From Nitrospinota bacterium (GTDB lineage: Bacteria; Nitrospinota; Nitrospinia; Nitrospinales; VA-1): DNA of 6,900 nt. The notes below the pieces were generated by a model. That model was not told the origin of the DNA and made no database searches. It worked only from the letters and a program-made list of their open reading frames with translations. A program made the position numbers and the translations under genes. The stretch spans positions 2,413-9,312 of the forward strand of contig PCCT01000053.1 of the NCBI GenBank assembly GCA_002731985.1, read 5' to 3'. The first letter of the stretch is position 1; each line of letters starts with the position of its first letter. This document shows, piece after piece, positions 6,825 to 6,900 of the stretch.

Positions 6825-6900
6825 CAAGCGACTGAGACTTGTATTATTCATGCAGACACTCTCTTTTGCGGGGATTACTGAACTGGGGAAAATGAATTTT

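Larger units (their letters stand above)
6679..6900. other. Region upstream of nadB without an assignable gene
   Basis: Besides the repeats listed separately, this stretch holds only weak coding candidates. On the plus strand a 34-codon frame runs from ATG 6707 to TAA 6811; an inner ATG at 6773 is preceded at seven bases by AGGAAGGA but gives just 12 residues. A second plus-strand frame from ATG 6850 (MQTLSFAGITELGKMNF) stays open to the window edge and could be the beginning of a divergent gene. On the minus strand a frame entering from beyond 6900 ends at TAG 6788-6786 and could be the tail of an upstream gene. None has a recognisable motif, so I do not call any as a gene. Confidence 0.5.

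Overview
All five recognisable genes lie on the minus strand, so transcription runs from high to low coordinates: nadB (L-aspartate oxidase), ftsK (DNA translocase), a secreted retropepsin-like aspartic protease that is broken by a one-base frameshift, a small SGNH/GDSL-type hydrolase, and a PlsC-family 1-acylglycerol-phosphate-type acyltransferase. Most longer open frames on the plus strand are shadows of these genes. I see no RNA gene, CRISPR array, insertion sequence or attachment site.

The genome looks like that of a Gram-negative bacterium of moderate GC. The exported protease with an N-terminal DUF4124-like segment, the FtsK with a short linker, and the NadB type are compatible with a Nitrospinota or deltaproteobacteria-like lineage. 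That placement is inference and weak.

Layout in transcription order: about 250 bases of non-coding or unassigned sequence (6649-6900) carry a near-consensus sigma70-type promoter directly against the nadB start. nadB (6642-4981) overlaps ftsK (5003-2646). A 68-base gap with a good ribosome binding site leads to the protease gene (2577-1706). A 30-base gap leads to the SGNH gene (1669-887), and a 7-base gap to the acyltransferase gene (879-127). The tight spacing and the lack of any convincing terminator between genes suggest one polycistronic unit. The last 126 bases (126-1 on the minus strand) are AT-rich and hold no clear terminator.

Functionally the unit mixes NAD biosynthesis (NadB), chromosome segregation at the septum (FtsK) and envelope functions (periplasmic protease, possible lipid or ester hydrolase, lysolipid acyltransferase). 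No single pathway ties them together. The last two genes could form a small lipid-remodelling pair, but this is only inferred from adjacency.

I did not find a dramatic new system. The observations most worth checking are the frameshift in the protease gene, the apparently leaderless nadB transcript, the unusual block I of the SGNH protein and the FPEA (instead of FPEG) motif in the acyltransferase.
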